Shown here one piece after another: positions 12,799 to 24,717 of a stretch of 64,000 bases of DNA (positions are counted from its first letter, which is position 1; each line of letters starts with the position of its first letter). Both the position numbers and the translations under genes were made by a program. Origin of the DNA: Patiria miniata (Eukaryota > Echinodermata > Asteroidea > Valvatida > Asterinidae); assembly GCF_015706575.1 (NCBI RefSeq), contig NW_024037063.1:8432927-8496926 (forward strand). The letters run 5' to 3'. Under the pieces are notes generated by a model, which was not told the DNA's origin, made no database searches, and worked only from the letters and a program-made list of their open reading frames with translations.

Positions 12799-13258
12799 TG
12801 CTCGAAGACATTTCCGTCATTTTTCGGGTATATGTAGCCTAAGGTGTGATGAAATAAAAACGACTACTGTTTCTGTCATAAATTGAGTACAAAAGGTACT
12901 TTTGAGAGCTGTTTTTCAAGTCCTGTCATGCCTGTTTCGACCCGAAAGTGCAATTTGTGTAAAAGTCGTCGTTGCGGGCAGCAAAAAAACCCACAGTAAA
13001 TCGTGACGTAATAAACAGGACTCCCGATGCAGAGTAGCATAAACGAGTGCTGTTTATTACGTCACGATTTACTGTGTTTTGTTTGCTGCCCGCAACGACG
13101 ACTTTTACACAAATTGCACGTTCGGGTCGAAACAGGACCTGAAAAATAGCTCTCAAAGTACCCTTTGTACTCATTTCATGACAGAAACAATAGTCGTTTT
13201 TATTTCATCACACCTTAGGCTACGTATACCCAAAAAATGACGGAAATGTCTTCGAGCA
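12799..13258. repeat. 460-bp near-perfect palindrome (foldback element)
   Basis: Left arm 12,799-13,023 and right arm 13,045-13,258 are reverse complements with a few small differences, around a 21-bp spacer. The outer ends read TGCTCGAAGAC and GTCTTCGAGCA. Nothing inside is coding. The structure fits a foldback-type or long-TIR MITE. I could not identify a target-site duplication, so the superfamily is open. Confidence 0.8.
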
Positions 13259-14300
13259 TTCCACAACCTCTTTAAGTAAAGATGTCTTATCAAACAAAAT
13301 AACGCATGAAAGAAAGAAAAAAATCGTTTGTTTGATTTTTTATAACATACAAGGGCTTAATTTAGAACGTTTCGTGTTACGAAGTTGCTTTAGGAGCAGT
13401 ATTTAAATAAAAACCAATACAGTGCTGTATATATAGGCACATTGTTCAAAGGCGAATAACTTTGCATCGCTAGAAAAATAATCGATATTTCAGGAAAATA
13501 ATTCGAAAACGGTACGGGGAATACACCTTCAATTCGCAGTTTGATTGACGAAGAGAACGCTTAAAAACGTGGAGCATTTCGAGTTTGTTTTAGTGGGGGA
13601 GGGGAAGGGACCCCTGTTCTTAAATGGGGGCGCTGTTCAAAACGGACGATATGGGCACTATCGGGCAATCGGTGGCGCTCTTCATCCCGGCACATTTGCC
13701 GACGGACAGACGATTTTGCCGACAAAAACGATTAAGAGGTTTCACTCCCCCATTCCCAGTGGCGTAACTACGGGAGGGGGTTGGGGGCAACAGATGCCCG
13801 TGTCCCTCCCAACAGATATCCGTGCCCCTGTCCTCCCCGGGCCCGTTTAAAGTCTTTCATTGAACAAAAATATATAGGCCAATCACTTGTATTTTAGTTC
13901 CCCTTGAAAAATGTAGGCCTAATACCCCCAGGTGCCCCCAGAAGTTTAACCCTACATGTATGTCATTGCCAACGCCCCCCGTCTAGCGACGCCTGTGCAG
14001 GTAGAATCATGAGGTCAACATTCTTGTTTTGCAAAAGCCTTCGAGTCCTTTAAGGTTTTTTTTTAACCAAATGGAACTTTAGCAACACGCTTCTTTGAAA
14101 CTGTATCCCCTCAATAGTTTACGCCTGATAGGCTACAATTAGACTCGGTAGATCTTTTGCAAATTCGCTTAAAACCTTACACGTGTGCTTTTAAAAACAT
14201 TTTCCTTTCTAAACAAACAAAATTTGAAGTATGAATCAAAATCTATTCGCAATTTAATATCCAAAATAAGTACAATTAATTCATAGTACATATTTTAAAG
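13259..14300. other. No gene; degenerate MITE-like segment
   Basis: The segment from about 13,753 (CAGTGGCGTAACTAC) to 13,995 (GCGACGCCTG) has weakly inverted ends like the hAT-type elements further right. The flanks do not match each other. A plus-strand open frame over 13,545-13,850 crosses its border and is not a credible gene. Confidence 0.35.
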
Positions 14301-14304
14301 TATA

Positions 14305-14395
14305 AGTGTTGCAACTTCAGGTCGAACAAGATGTTGACTCGAGCGGGATTTGAACCAGAAACCTCCGGAAGACTCGCAAACTCAAAATATTATAA
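14305..14395 (-). repeat. tRNA-derived SINE fragment
   Basis: The minus strand contains GGTTCAAATCCCGCTC, a good Pol III B box, followed by sequence resembling the 3' part of the SINE pair at 44.5-45.0 kb (CAACATCTTGTTCGACC here). Only a fragment is present. Confidence 0.45.
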
Positions 14396-14399
14396 TGCT

Positions 14400-14617
14400 G
14401 TATATTCATGAACATATTCCATTTTTTTGCCAGGAACATACTGTTTGACAAACACAAAATATTAACACTTATGTAATATATACAGGGTCTACATTCCCTT
14501 CTTGGCTAGGAATATACTGTTGGGCAAACACAATATATATATATTTTTCGTCATTCTGCTGATGAGTGCCTTATGGTACGAAACAGTCTGTTCAGAAAGA
14601 GAATATTCTGAATTTAT

Positions 14618-14671
<54 letters not shown>

Positions 14672-14735
14672 GTCTACATGAACATAATATTCCATTCTTT
14701 GCTAGGAAAATGGGCAAACAAAATATTATATAACA
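14400..14735. repeat. Diverged ~90-bp tandem units with (AT)24
   Basis: About three units share the blocks CATATTCC, ATACTGTTTGRCAAACACAA and GTAATATATACAG-GTCTAC. The same array is at 32,369-32,575 in the duplicated locus. An uninterrupted AT dinucleotide run of 48 bp lies at 14,621-14,668. This is the left boundary of visible homology between the two RLR locus copies. Confidence 0.65.
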
Positions 14736-16123
14736 TAGTCGTTACGGATAAGGTTGGACCAAAATCACGTTCACGAAACCATTTTTGCATAGAACTTTGA
14801 AAAATATTTTGGAATTTAGCAGTTATATTTACATCTAATTACAATATGTATGTACACTTGGAAGTCGACCATAACACAGAAATACTGCGGTACAAAAAGT
14901 TTCACCAAATTAAAAACGAAAAACAAAAAAAGTTCCGCACAGCCCTATCACTCCACATTTTTAGTTTAAATTTCACTATCCTACATTATTATGAAGAATC
15001 TTAAGTTAACAGTACACAAAGCAATGGATTTTTTTTTCAATTTAAAGCAAAGTGGTTAGTTGCTCTGTACGTTTTGAGCATAATTTTTATTAATTAGGCT
15101 ACTGAAAGTTTTGCAGCAAGTTGATAGCTCATTTTCAGTGTTTGGCAACTTGCGTCTTAATTAACAAATCTTGCTTTTTGTTGTTTTTTCCCCCTCAGAG
15201 CATTAGTACTATTATGAGTTATTATAACTCGTCTTTTATCATGCTATCACTGTTAGATAAACAAGGTAGCTTCACTAGATTGTGTGTCACTTTTGCAGTT
15301 TGCGTCTGTTATAAGTGGAAGGGACATGCTTTGTAATGTTAGAATGAGATCAAATCGGTAGAGTATGTGCAAACCCCGCCCAAAATCTTGTTCCACTGGT
15401 AACTTCACACTTGTTCTGCATGATTATACATGAATATTTCACACTTTCAAATGCAATTTACATCAATCGTAACATGCTAACATTTTAAAATTTCGTTTAA
15501 AATACTAAAACCTTAATATTTTTTTTCATGAAGAATAAAGCTCTATTTGGCAAACAAGCATTCCGAAATTTGTCGGTCCATGATTTCAGTGGCCGAGTAA
15601 ATATGAAAAAAAACATTTATAGGCCTACATGTGCTTTATTAAGCATAGAAATTGCACATAGGATGAAAAAAGTGGTAAAAGAAATTAAAGGCAAGTAAAT
15701 TTGCTGTAATGGACATTAAAACAACACTGACATCAAGTCACAGACAAAAAAAGTCACCAAATATAACATTTGATTCAGAGTTAAAACCCATGCTCAACGT
15801 AGAACGATTCAGAAAGAAGTAAAAAGCAATGTACATCCGTCATGATGCAGCAAAGTTTAAAACTATTTGACAGATAAACTATCAATTAAAAATTTAAGTA
15901 GCAAAAAAATATAAGTTACACTTGTTTTTTTGGGCAAAAATTGTATTTTATGTAGCTTATCTCTTAAATGATTTTCATCTCTAACTTCAAGTTGTTTAAG
16001 TAAACTTATTGCAGTTGAACACCTTTATAACTAGGTCCTATAGGCCCAAGTTTTCACATACCTAAACTATGTCTTATATCCTGCAATAATTTGGTTTGGC
16101 ACGGCTCTGAAATAGCATCACCC
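14736..16123 (-). other. 3' flank of RLR copy 1, conserved in copy 2
   Basis: The segment aligns by eye along nearly its whole length with 32,590-33,540. Shared blocks include GTCGTTACGGATAAGGTTG, GATTCAGAGTTAAAACCCA and CATGATGCAGCAAAGTTTA. A minus-strand AATAAA at about 15,636-15,641, about 480 bp after the RLR stop, could be the polyadenylation signal. No open frame of note. Confidence 0.6.
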
Positions 16124-16292
16124 TTAACCTTGCAAAACCTGAAAGCCTGCCTCCTTCCACACTTCGGGAGTTGTGACACCGCCCATCTCATGATGGACCT
16201 TGATGCTCTGAGCATTCAGGTCGTATCCGTGGGTTGAGTGCAGAGTCAGGGATTTCTGCATGGTGCCTAACTGGTTGTGACAGTGAAAAGAC
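16124..16292 (-). pseudogene. Candidate last exon of RLR copy 1 (C-terminal domain, decayed)
   Basis: One frame encodes the second half of the RLR C-terminal RNA-binding domain: CHNQLGTMQKSLTLH, then a DLNAQSIKV block, ending EAGFQVLQG and a stop. It matches the RIG-I/MDA5 pattern of a zinc cysteine followed by WGT-like residues. The exon starts after CAATGCAG. Compared with the duplicate at 34,681-34,867 it lacks 16 nt near its 5' end, which removes the cysteine of the Cx4C pair. It also puts the domain out of frame with the upstream exon, so the spliced frame would end after about eight residues. Confidence 0.7.
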
Positions 16293-17039
16293 CTGCATTG
16301 CCAAACAGACACAAGTGATCAGATGTACTCACAAATCTTCTCTTTTGCCTTGGCCCAATAGGTATGTACAAATGTTTCTTTCTTTTTATACACATCTCTA
16401 GGTTCCTTTATTTCTGTTGTTCACATTTTCATTCACTTGGAGTACTCAATCAATGACTTGAGTTGATCAAATGGTTGAAGGTAAATTGTTCTTTGAATTT
16501 GTCGACTTTACTCTTTTGCCAAGTTATAAAGAGATTGACAAGATTGAACTTTGTTTTTATGATGCTTATATTTCCATTATTGTTTGTACATCACTTTTTG
16601 TAACTTCGGATGAGATTTAAGATAATATAAGTTTGATTAGTTTTTAGCAACTTAACTTTAGTCATTCACTTCAGTTATTCATGGAAAGTTTCACTAAGTT
16701 TCCTGGATTTGAGGAAAGTTTGGTGAAAGTTTGTGGAGTTGATGACTTGGATTGTATTCATTCAAGAAACTGGACCATGTATGTTTTATAGTAAACTGCG
16801 TTTATAGTAGATTGTAACATCAAATGTAAGTTTCACCATTTAGCCCAGGAAATTTCCATTGCAAGCACTGAATGTATATAGATAAGTTGTGGAGAGCGAA
16901 TATTAATTAGGCTAGCTAGAACAATTATTTGTTTGTGTGTGTAGTATGGAAAGACCACCTGTCACAGTGTGGGTAGCACTGGAGGAGCAGTATGCCCCAG
17001 GCCATTGACCATACAGTGGAAAGTCTGTTGCTTACATGT
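16293..17039 (-). other. Last RLR intron, part 3' of the LTR element
   Basis: The block 16,309-16,362 resembles 25,002-25,054 (shared GTACTCACAA and CTTCTCTTTTG), so a short piece of this intron was copied locally. Otherwise AT-rich sequence with no exon seen. Confidence 0.5.
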
Positions 17040-17043
17040 ATAT

Positions 17044-17407
17044 TGTAGAGTTTGCAGAATCCAGTATAGGTGGCGCTGTTTACTTTTAGTGGAGGTTGGG
17101 GTCAGCGCAAATCAGCGTGAATTTGGCGCGAAAAGTGCGCGCGCGCGCGCGCGGTTAGTTGCTGTACAGATCTTGGTTGTGAAGGTTGTTCTGAAAGGCC
17201 AGCTCCGTGCGTACACACCCCAGGCTCCACGTTGCGATTACCAGTATAGTGCAGTTAAAGGTAAATCACAAGTAATACTGATATCGTGTGTTCATTGTTT
17301 GGATGTTTGGAGGAAAGAATTAGAAGTTAAGAAACCGGAATATTGGTGTCATTTGTGTCTTATTCTGTCTGTCCACCGAATAAAATTGAACCCCCGAAAA
17401 CGCTACA
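17044..17407 (+). repeat. 5' LTR of the gypsy element
   Basis: 364 bp, TG...CA ends. It contains an alternating GC run near 17,140 and AATAAA near 17,383, 20-25 bp before its end, a usual place for the LTR polyadenylation signal. Confidence 0.95.
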
Positions 17408-17483
17408 TTGGTGGCAGCGGTGAGTCAGCTTCTGTTTCGAGTAAATTTTCTCGTAGTTACGATTCCCCGATTGATCCACCGAC

Positions 17484-19520
17484 ATGTCAGACACCAACCC
17501 GATGCACCCTTCCACTCGTCCATCCATGCCCCCTCCACCCGTTTCCCTCCCGACACCATGGTTCCATACAAGTCCCCCCATTTTCCCTGCCCCGCAAGGC
17601 GACATGTCAAGTTTTGTAGTTGACATGCCGCGTGAAGTTCCCCGTGCAGCTTTTGACCCAGAGTACTCATTCCTGTCGCTACCGGGGATCCTCCCGCTAG
17701 TGACCGGCTCGTTGCAGTGGACAACCGCAGGGTATCCGGCCGAGGCCTCCACGCCCACACCATCACCCCACAGCAGAGCACTGGTGCAACCACTCTTTCA
17801 CGGCGCCGCATCACACGACGGAGCCACCGATGCACCGATTGGTCCACCGATCGTTTCCTCACCACTCGTCGGTACAAGGCAGGTACATGGAGTCAACGGG
17901 GACATGACAACCCAGCACAGCAATGGCTCCGCAGTGCAACCGTGGCACGACGGACAAGGGCGACTGCACCTCGATGGCGGTTCAATGATAATACTGACGG
18001 CTGGCGCACCGGATAGCGATGCGACGGTTGTGGGGGCACCGACAGGTTCATCGTTCGTCAATCCACAGTTCATAGGTGAGCACCACGAGCACGGAGCAAG
18101 GGGCGTCGGTTCGGCGCAGCTACCCATGGGAGTTGGTCAGCAACCATGGAACGGTACACCAGGGTATGATTATGTTCGTGCCGCTGGCGGTTCAGGGGTC
18201 ATACCGACGGCCAATGCGGCAGGTAATGATGCGTCGGTTTTCAGGGTATCGGCGAGTTCATCGGTTGCACCGACCGGTTCATCGGTTGTCAATCAACAGT
18301 TCATCGGTGCACAGCACGAGCACGGAACCACAGGCGTCAGTTCTGTGCAGCAACACATTGGAGTCGGTGAGCGACTATGGAACAGTACACCAGGGTATGA
18401 TAATGTTCGTGCCGCTGGCGGTTCAGGGGTCATACCGACGGCCAATGCGGCAGGTGGCGGAGCGTCGGTTTTAAGGGTACTGACGGGTTCATTGGTTGCA
18501 CCGCCCGGTTCATCGGTTGTCAATCAACAGTTCATCGGTGCACAGTACGAGCACGGAGCCACATGCGTCGGGTTGGCGCAGCAACACATTGCAGCAGGTC
18601 AGCGACCATGGAATGATACACCAGGAGTCGGTCAGCGAAATGTTCGTGCTGCTGGTGCTTATCCACAACGATCAAACACAAGTCCGTTTGCAGCAGCTGC
18701 AGGAACTGTAGATCGACCAGTGCAGGGGCGGTTGCGTCCACTTATGCGACCCGATAGATACAATGGGACGACTTCATGGACTGCATACTATCGACACTTT
18801 GAAATGTGTGCCAGTATTAATGGATGGGGGGAGATAGAGAAAACGGAGTATCTTGCTGTATCCTTGGCCGGTGCAGCCCAACAGGTGCTGCAGGGTCAGA
18901 CAAACGATGGGACACCGTTAACATTCAGCGGTCTGGCAAATGCTTTGAAAGCAAGGTTTGAACTAGATGGACGGAAGGAACTCTATAGGGTGCAACTTAA
19001 GAACAGGCACCAGAAAAATTGAGAGACTCTGTCGGAGCTCGCACAGGATATTCGGCTTCTCGTTGACAAGACTTTCGGCGAGCTTCCAGCCGCCGGGGTG
19101 GCGACAATGGCCAGAGATTATTTTCTTGATGCTTTGGCAGATGGAGACACGCGGACACGGACGCTTCAAATGCATCCCTGTAATTTAGAAGAAGCACTCA
19201 CAGCTGCGATCGAACTTGAAGCGATAAAAGGTGCTGAGCAGGAGAACAACACCAAGATACTACGCTCCATAGGGGGAGGGAAGGAAGAGGTGATTGTCAA
19301 TGAGGTCGGCAAATGTGAACCCCACGACAGTGCCGTATCCAAGCTTAAGCAGCGTATGGAAGAGATAGGCAAACAGCTACAGTCATTGATCCGGCGAGAA
19401 AATGACTTCCGAAAGAACCAGAAAGGATGTTTCAAATGTGGAGAACAGGGCCACTTCAAGTGGGACTGCCCCAAATGGTGCACCCAAAAGACAGAAACAG
19501 AACAGCAGGGAAACGAATAA
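17484..19520 (+). other. gag region of the gypsy element
   Basis: The N-terminal part is Pro/Ser/Gly-rich and carries about three tandem repeats of roughly 78 residues (DNA period about 230 bp, about 18,045-18,640; marker VVNQQFIGAQ). The capsid-like helical part follows. A CCHC zinc knuckle (CFKCGEQGHFKWDC) lies near 19,430-19,470. The repeats in the N-terminal half are unusual for gypsy gag. Treated as a fossil. Confidence 0.85.
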
Positions 19521-22500
19521 AGGCTGACTCCGAGGGCCGACGGTCAGCAATGCACGAAAGGCCACCACAGAAAGTGTTTTATAGCGGAACCATAGCCCCG
19601 GTTGGGGCGGGCCTCCATGTAGCTGGGCACATCAACAGAACTCCAGTAGAAATGCTTCTCGATACGGATGCGACTATCTCCATCGTTTCCAAAAGAGTGG
19701 TAGATCAGTTGGATAACAAACCAATAATCAAGAGTTCTAGCGTGCAAGTTTTCCAAGCAAACAAGACATTGCTAAGTGTTTATGGGGAGACAACAGTCGA
19801 GCTTCAGCTAGCTGGTAGAAAGGTGCACCACGAAATGGTGATAGCTGATATTCATAATGACATTCTTCTTGGATTGGACTTCCTGGAAAAGCACAACTGC
19901 GTCATCGACGTTGGAAGAAGACACCTCGTGTATGGAAATTTAGAAGTTCCTCTGAGAAACATCAACGTACGACAACAGAGCTGCCGAGTGACGGTGAAAG
20001 ATACAGTAGCTATTCCACCATTTTCTGAGATTGTTGTGGAAGGTGACATAGAGCAACAGAACTGTGCAGTTGGCATTGGGATTGTTGAACCGATCCAGAG
20101 CTTACTGAAGAAGCACAGCATACTTCTCGCCCCAGCAGTGACTCGGTCTGATACGTCTTGGGTTCCGCTTCGCATCTTAAACCCCAGTGAGGACACAGTT
20201 ATCTTGCGAAAGGGAACAGCAGCGGGTTTGTTCCACACCGTAGACGTTATTGGCCCCCCCAATTTCCAGCACAGAAGTGAGAACTGGTGAAACTGTCGGA
20301 GAAAGGGTTGAACAAGTTACGGCAGAGCAGAGGACAGATACACAGAATGGCCAACTCCCAGAAACAATGCAGGAAATGTTGCATCGTGCCTCGTCCCAAT
20401 TAAGCGAGGAGCAGAGGGGCCGCATACACAGGCTTATTTGCAAACACCGAGATGTGTTTTCTCAACATTAAGGAGACATTGGCCTTACTTCATTAACTGA
20501 ACACTCCATAGACACCGGAAGTGCGAATCCCATAAGACAAGGGGCTCGTCGCATACCCCTCCTTCAGAAAGAGACTGTAGAGAAAGAAATCAAGAAGATG
20601 ATGGACGGCAGCATCACAGAACCGGCATCCGGACCTTGGGCAGCACCTATTGTGCTCGTGAAAAAAAGATGGTTCAGTTCGATTCTGCGTTGATTATCGT
20701 AGGCTCAACGCCATCACTAGGAAGGACGCTTATCCAATACCCCGAATAGATGACTCATTCGAAACACTTGGAGGATCCAGATATTTTACAACATTGGACC
20801 TAGCCTCAGGGTATTGGCAAGTACCAATGAGCGTGGCAGACAAGGAAAAGACAGCTTTCTCAAGTCATTGCGGGCTGTACCAGTTTAGGGTCATGCCGTT
20901 TGGGCTTTGCAATGCCCCTTCGACTTTTGAACGTCTAATAGAGAGAGTCCTCCATGGGCTACAGTGGCAGATATGTCTTGTGTACCTAGATGACGTCATT
21001 ATATTCTACAAGACATTTGAGTCGCACATTGACAGACTGGGAGTGGTGCTAGATCGCATAAGGCAGGCCGGACTGAAGCTCAAGCTGGATAAATGTCATG
21101 TGCTTCAGGAAGAGGTGTCCTACTTGGGGCATATTGTCTCAAAAGGGGGAGTCAAGACAGATCCAAGCAAGACGCGGCAAATCGAGGAATGGCCAGTACC
21201 AAGAAACATACAGGAGGTGAGAAGTTTCTTGGGCCTGGCATCATACTACAGGAGGTTTGTAGCTTCCTTTGCAGAAATCGCCAGACCACTTCACAAGCTC
21301 ACAGAAAAAGACAAGGACTTCAGGTGGACGCATGACTGCCAATTGGCTTTCGAACAACTGAAACAGCGGCTTACTTCTGCTCCGGTTTTGGCATACCCGA
21401 AGCTTGACGCAGAATTCATTCTGGACACCGACGCCAGCAATAGCGGTATAGGTGCTGTTCTTAGCCAACTGCAAGATGGTCAGGAGCGCGTAATTGCTTA
21501 CGCCAGTCGTGCCTTGTCAAAGCCAGAGCGAAATTACTGTGTAACGGGAAAGGAGTTGCTTGCTGTCGTACACTTCATCAAACACTTTCGACCTTACTTA
21601 TATGGGTGCCGCTTTCTTCTTAGAACAGATCATGGATCTCTCCGATGGCTCTTCAATTTCAAAGAACCAGAGGGGCAGGTTGCAAGATGGCTGCAAGTGC
21701 TGGCAGAATATGACTTCAATATTGAACATCGACCGGGACGTTAGCACAGCAATGCCGATGCCATGTCAAGAAGGCCGTGCACTTGTACACGGTGTAAGGG
21801 CAACCAAGTTGAGCAAGGATACGACAGCAGGGAACAGCCATCGCGTGAGGGACGGACACAAGTTAAGGGAGACCAGCACCATAGCACAAAGGAGAAATGC
21901 CAACAAATAGAAAGGCTGTGGAAAATTCAAGAGCAAGATCCAGACCCACCAACTGAACCAGTCCATTCACTACCTGCGCAGCATCATACACACAGTTCTG
22001 ACAGCAGCCAGTTCAATCGTGAGGTGTCGTCTTTCTGTTGGCAGAAAGGTTTCACTGCTTCGGAGTTGAGAGAAAAACAAACAGGTGACCCGACTCTGCA
22101 GAAGATCATAGGCTGGCTGGAAAGTGGAAATCCACGACCAACTTGGAGAGAGGTGTCTGCTGAAGGTACATGGCTCAAAACCTTTTGGGGGGGCATGGCA
22201 GCAGCTTTGTTTACACGACAGAGTGTTATACAGGCGTTGGGACGAGAATGATCGGCACCACTCTCGGTGGCTTCTAGTAGTCCCCAGGTCCCTCCGTGCA
22301 GAAGTTTTCAAGCAACTTCATAACGACCCTACAGCTGGCCACCTCGGCATTAACAAAATGCATGCAAAGGTGAAGACAACAGGTCTCCGGGGTTCCGATG
22401 GAAAGGGTCGCCATTGATATTACAGGACCATTTCCAATTACAGAAACAAGAAAAAACCGATACATCTTTGTCATCACGGACTACTTCTCTAAGTGGACGG

Positions 22501-23570
22501 AGGCCTTTCCCCTACAGGATGTTACAGCCCAGACGGTTGCCAATGTCTTTGTCAGAGAGGTTGTTTCTCGATTTGGTGTACCACGACAGCTGCATAGCGA
22601 CCAGGGTTGCCAATTCGAGAGCAAGCTGTTTCAGGAGATGGTGAAATCCTTGGAATAGATAAGACCAGAACAAGTCCCCACCATCCCCAAAGCAACGGCC
22701 AAGTTGAACGATTCAATCGCACGCTTAAAGACATGCTGAGTGCCTATGTTACTGAAAATCAGTTGGATTGGGACCTTCATTTACCACTAGTGATGATGGC
22801 ATATCGGGCATCAGAGCATAGCAGCACTGGACAAACACCCAACTATCTCACTTTTGGTAGGGAAGTAGAACTCCCGGTAGACCTGATTTTAAGATCCCCA
22901 GAAGAACCCCAAGAAATCACTGAATATGCCATCCACCTGAGAGAAAGAATGCACGAGGCCCACGAGAAGGCAGGAGTACACCTTCATAAAGCCGCAAAGC
23001 ACAAAAGTGGAATTACCAAGTAGCAGGCAAGCCGAAGTGTCTGGAACCAGGGACTGATGTGATGTTGACAGTTGAGCAAAGAACTGTTGGGCTGTCTCCC
23101 AAGCTCCAGCCAAGATGGGATGGCCCATACCTTGTAACTGAAGTGCTAAATGATGGCAACGTCAGAATCCAACGAGGATCACGCCATAAGCCCAAAGTTG
23201 TCCATATGAATCGTCTGAAGCGCTTTGTGGGTGAAGTGGACAAGTCATGGTGGAGGCCAAAGAGCCCTGCATTACAGCAACTTCCTGGGTCCGAGGAGCT
23301 CGAAGAGGAGGGGGAAGAGGAAGCCCCTGGAGTTGTTCTGCAGCGGAATTCTTCTGGTGGAGGCAAGGAGAGCCAAGATGCTACCACAGAAGGGTTCTCA
23401 CAGGAATCAGCAGAAGACCACAACATGCAGGAACATATGGAAATCGTCAATGGAGAGATGGGGGATCCACCAGTTGCTGAACCTAAGAAAGCTTCAGACA
23501 CAGACAGTCATCAGGAAGGGCACAACAGAAAACGTCGACCTCCTCAGCGTTATGGCGAATGGACCGAATA
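19520..23570 (+). other. pol region (protease, RT, RNase H, integrase)
   Basis: The parts in order are: an aspartic protease (about 19.55-20.3 kb, a D-T/S-type active-site region with the following LLGLDFL block); reverse transcriptase (about 20.5-21.3 kb, LASGYWQVPM, MPFGLCNAP, YLDDV); RNase H (about 21.4-21.75 kb, DTDASNSGIGAVL, TDHGSLRWL); and integrase (about 22.0-23.5 kb, ITDYFSKWTEAFP, HPQSNGQVERFNRT, then a chromo-like or basic C-terminal tail). The region is broken. Treated as a fossil. Confidence 0.9.
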
Positions 23571-23639
23571 ACATTTTTAACTACGGAGCAAATACGAATT
23601 AATCTAATCCCCTGTTCTCTGTTGTATTCTCTGCAGATG

Positions 23640-24224
23640 CCGAAAAGAAGTCACAGCCGTCACCCCCGGGATTCTCCTCGCCGATTGCCCACACCTGACC
23701 AAACCCACCAACGACATGATGAACGAGCGGAAAGCTGCAGGTGCCTCGAATGCGATAAGTCATTTGGGGCCAAGTCAGCATTGGCAAGGCACATGGCCGA
23801 ACAACACCAACCACGTGATCGGTTCCCCTGTCCGTTTTGCGACATAATCTACGGCCGGAAAAACGACTTGGCGAGGCACATCCGATGGGCTCACACAGGC
23901 AATCTTGATGTAGGCAACCAGTCGCCGGTATCAGTCAGCAACTCCCCCAAAGCTCCCAAGACGCCCAAGATCTCCGAGACGCCCGAGAAGAAGTCTGGAC
24001 TGTGCCTGGAATTACACCCGTCTCCAGATGACGCGAGGCGTTTGGCTTCGCCACAAGGTGCAACATCCTTAAGGAGAGTTCTCATACCCCCAAGTTCTGC
24101 AACGGTTTCAGGCCAATCAGATGAGGCAACAGGAAAGCTTGTCAAGTGGAGGCGCGTTTTCGACCTCTACGATGAGGATTCCTTGATCGCGAGGATTACT
24201 TCGGAGGAATTCTTTCAGGAGTAG
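23640..24224 (+). other. Third reading frame of the element: two C2H2 zinc fingers
   Basis: Between integrase and the 3' LTR, where env sits in some relatives, lies a frame of about 195 codons from the ATG at 23,638. It has a basic Arg/His-rich start and two consecutive C2H2 fingers (CLECDKSF...H, CPFCDIIY...H, both C-x2-C-x12-H-x4-H). A Ser/Pro/Lys-rich tail follows. A pyrimidine-rich stretch ending CTCTGCAG lies directly before the ATG, as in elements that make a spliced subgenomic message. There is no hydrophobic segment, so it is not an envelope. A captured host finger gene or a nucleic-acid-binding accessory protein is possible. Confidence 0.75.
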
Positions 24225-24353
24225 GACATGGTGGTCCACTTATAGTTTTAACTGTTCTTGTTTTTTTAGAACCTTAACTTGTTAATGGCGTTTTTCTAGT
24301 TAAATTTGTTGTTCGTGAAAGCGGGACGCACTCTTTTCCCGGGGAGGGGATGA

Positions 24354-24717
24354 TGTAGAGTTTGCAGAATCCAGTATAGGTGGCGCTGTTTACTTTTAGT
24401 GGAGGTTGGGGTCAGCGCAAGTCAGCGTGAATTTGGCGCGAAAAGTGCGTGCGCGCAAGCGGGGTTAGTTGCTGTACAGATCTTGGTTGTGAAGGTTGTT
24501 CCGAAAGGCCAGCTCCGTGCGTACACACCCCAGGCTCCACGTTGCGATTACCAGTATAGTGCAGATAAAGGTAAATCACAAGTAATACTGATATCGTGTG
24601 TTCATTGTTTGGATGTTTGGAGGAAAGAATTAGAAGTTAAGAAACCGGAATATTGGTGTCATTTGTGTCTTATTCCGTCTCTCCACTGAATAAAATTGAA
24701 CCCCCGAAAACGCTACA
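24354..24717 (+). repeat. 3' LTR of the gypsy element
   Basis: 364 bp, the same length as the 5' LTR, with about ten substitutions clustered partly in the GC-alternating stretch. Preceded by a purine-rich tract (GGGGAGGGGATGA). Confidence 0.95.

Larger units (their letters stand above)
17044..24717 (+). mobile_element. Ty3/gypsy LTR retrotransposon, broken
   Basis: A full-length element with two 364-bp LTRs (TGTAGAG...GCTACA), flanked by a 4-bp ATAT duplication (17,040-17,043 and 24,718-24,721). A primer-binding-site-like TGGTGGCAGCGG follows the 5' LTR and a purine-rich tract precedes the 3' LTR. The order is gag, protease, reverse transcriptase, RNase H, integrase, then an additional reading frame with C2H2 fingers. 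Protease-RT-RH-IN order and the YLDD RT box place it in Ty3/gypsy (Metaviridae), near the 412/mdg1-like branches by general appearance. The LTRs differ at about 10 of 364 positions, so it is fairly young. The gag-pol part is broken, with a handful of breaks (roughly three to five). It lies antisense in the last intron of the RLR gene and is absent from the duplicate locus. Confidence 0.95.

Noticed and set aside
17425-17877. 150-codon minus-strand frame at the start of gag
   Set aside because: Antisense shadow of the GC-rich gag sequence.
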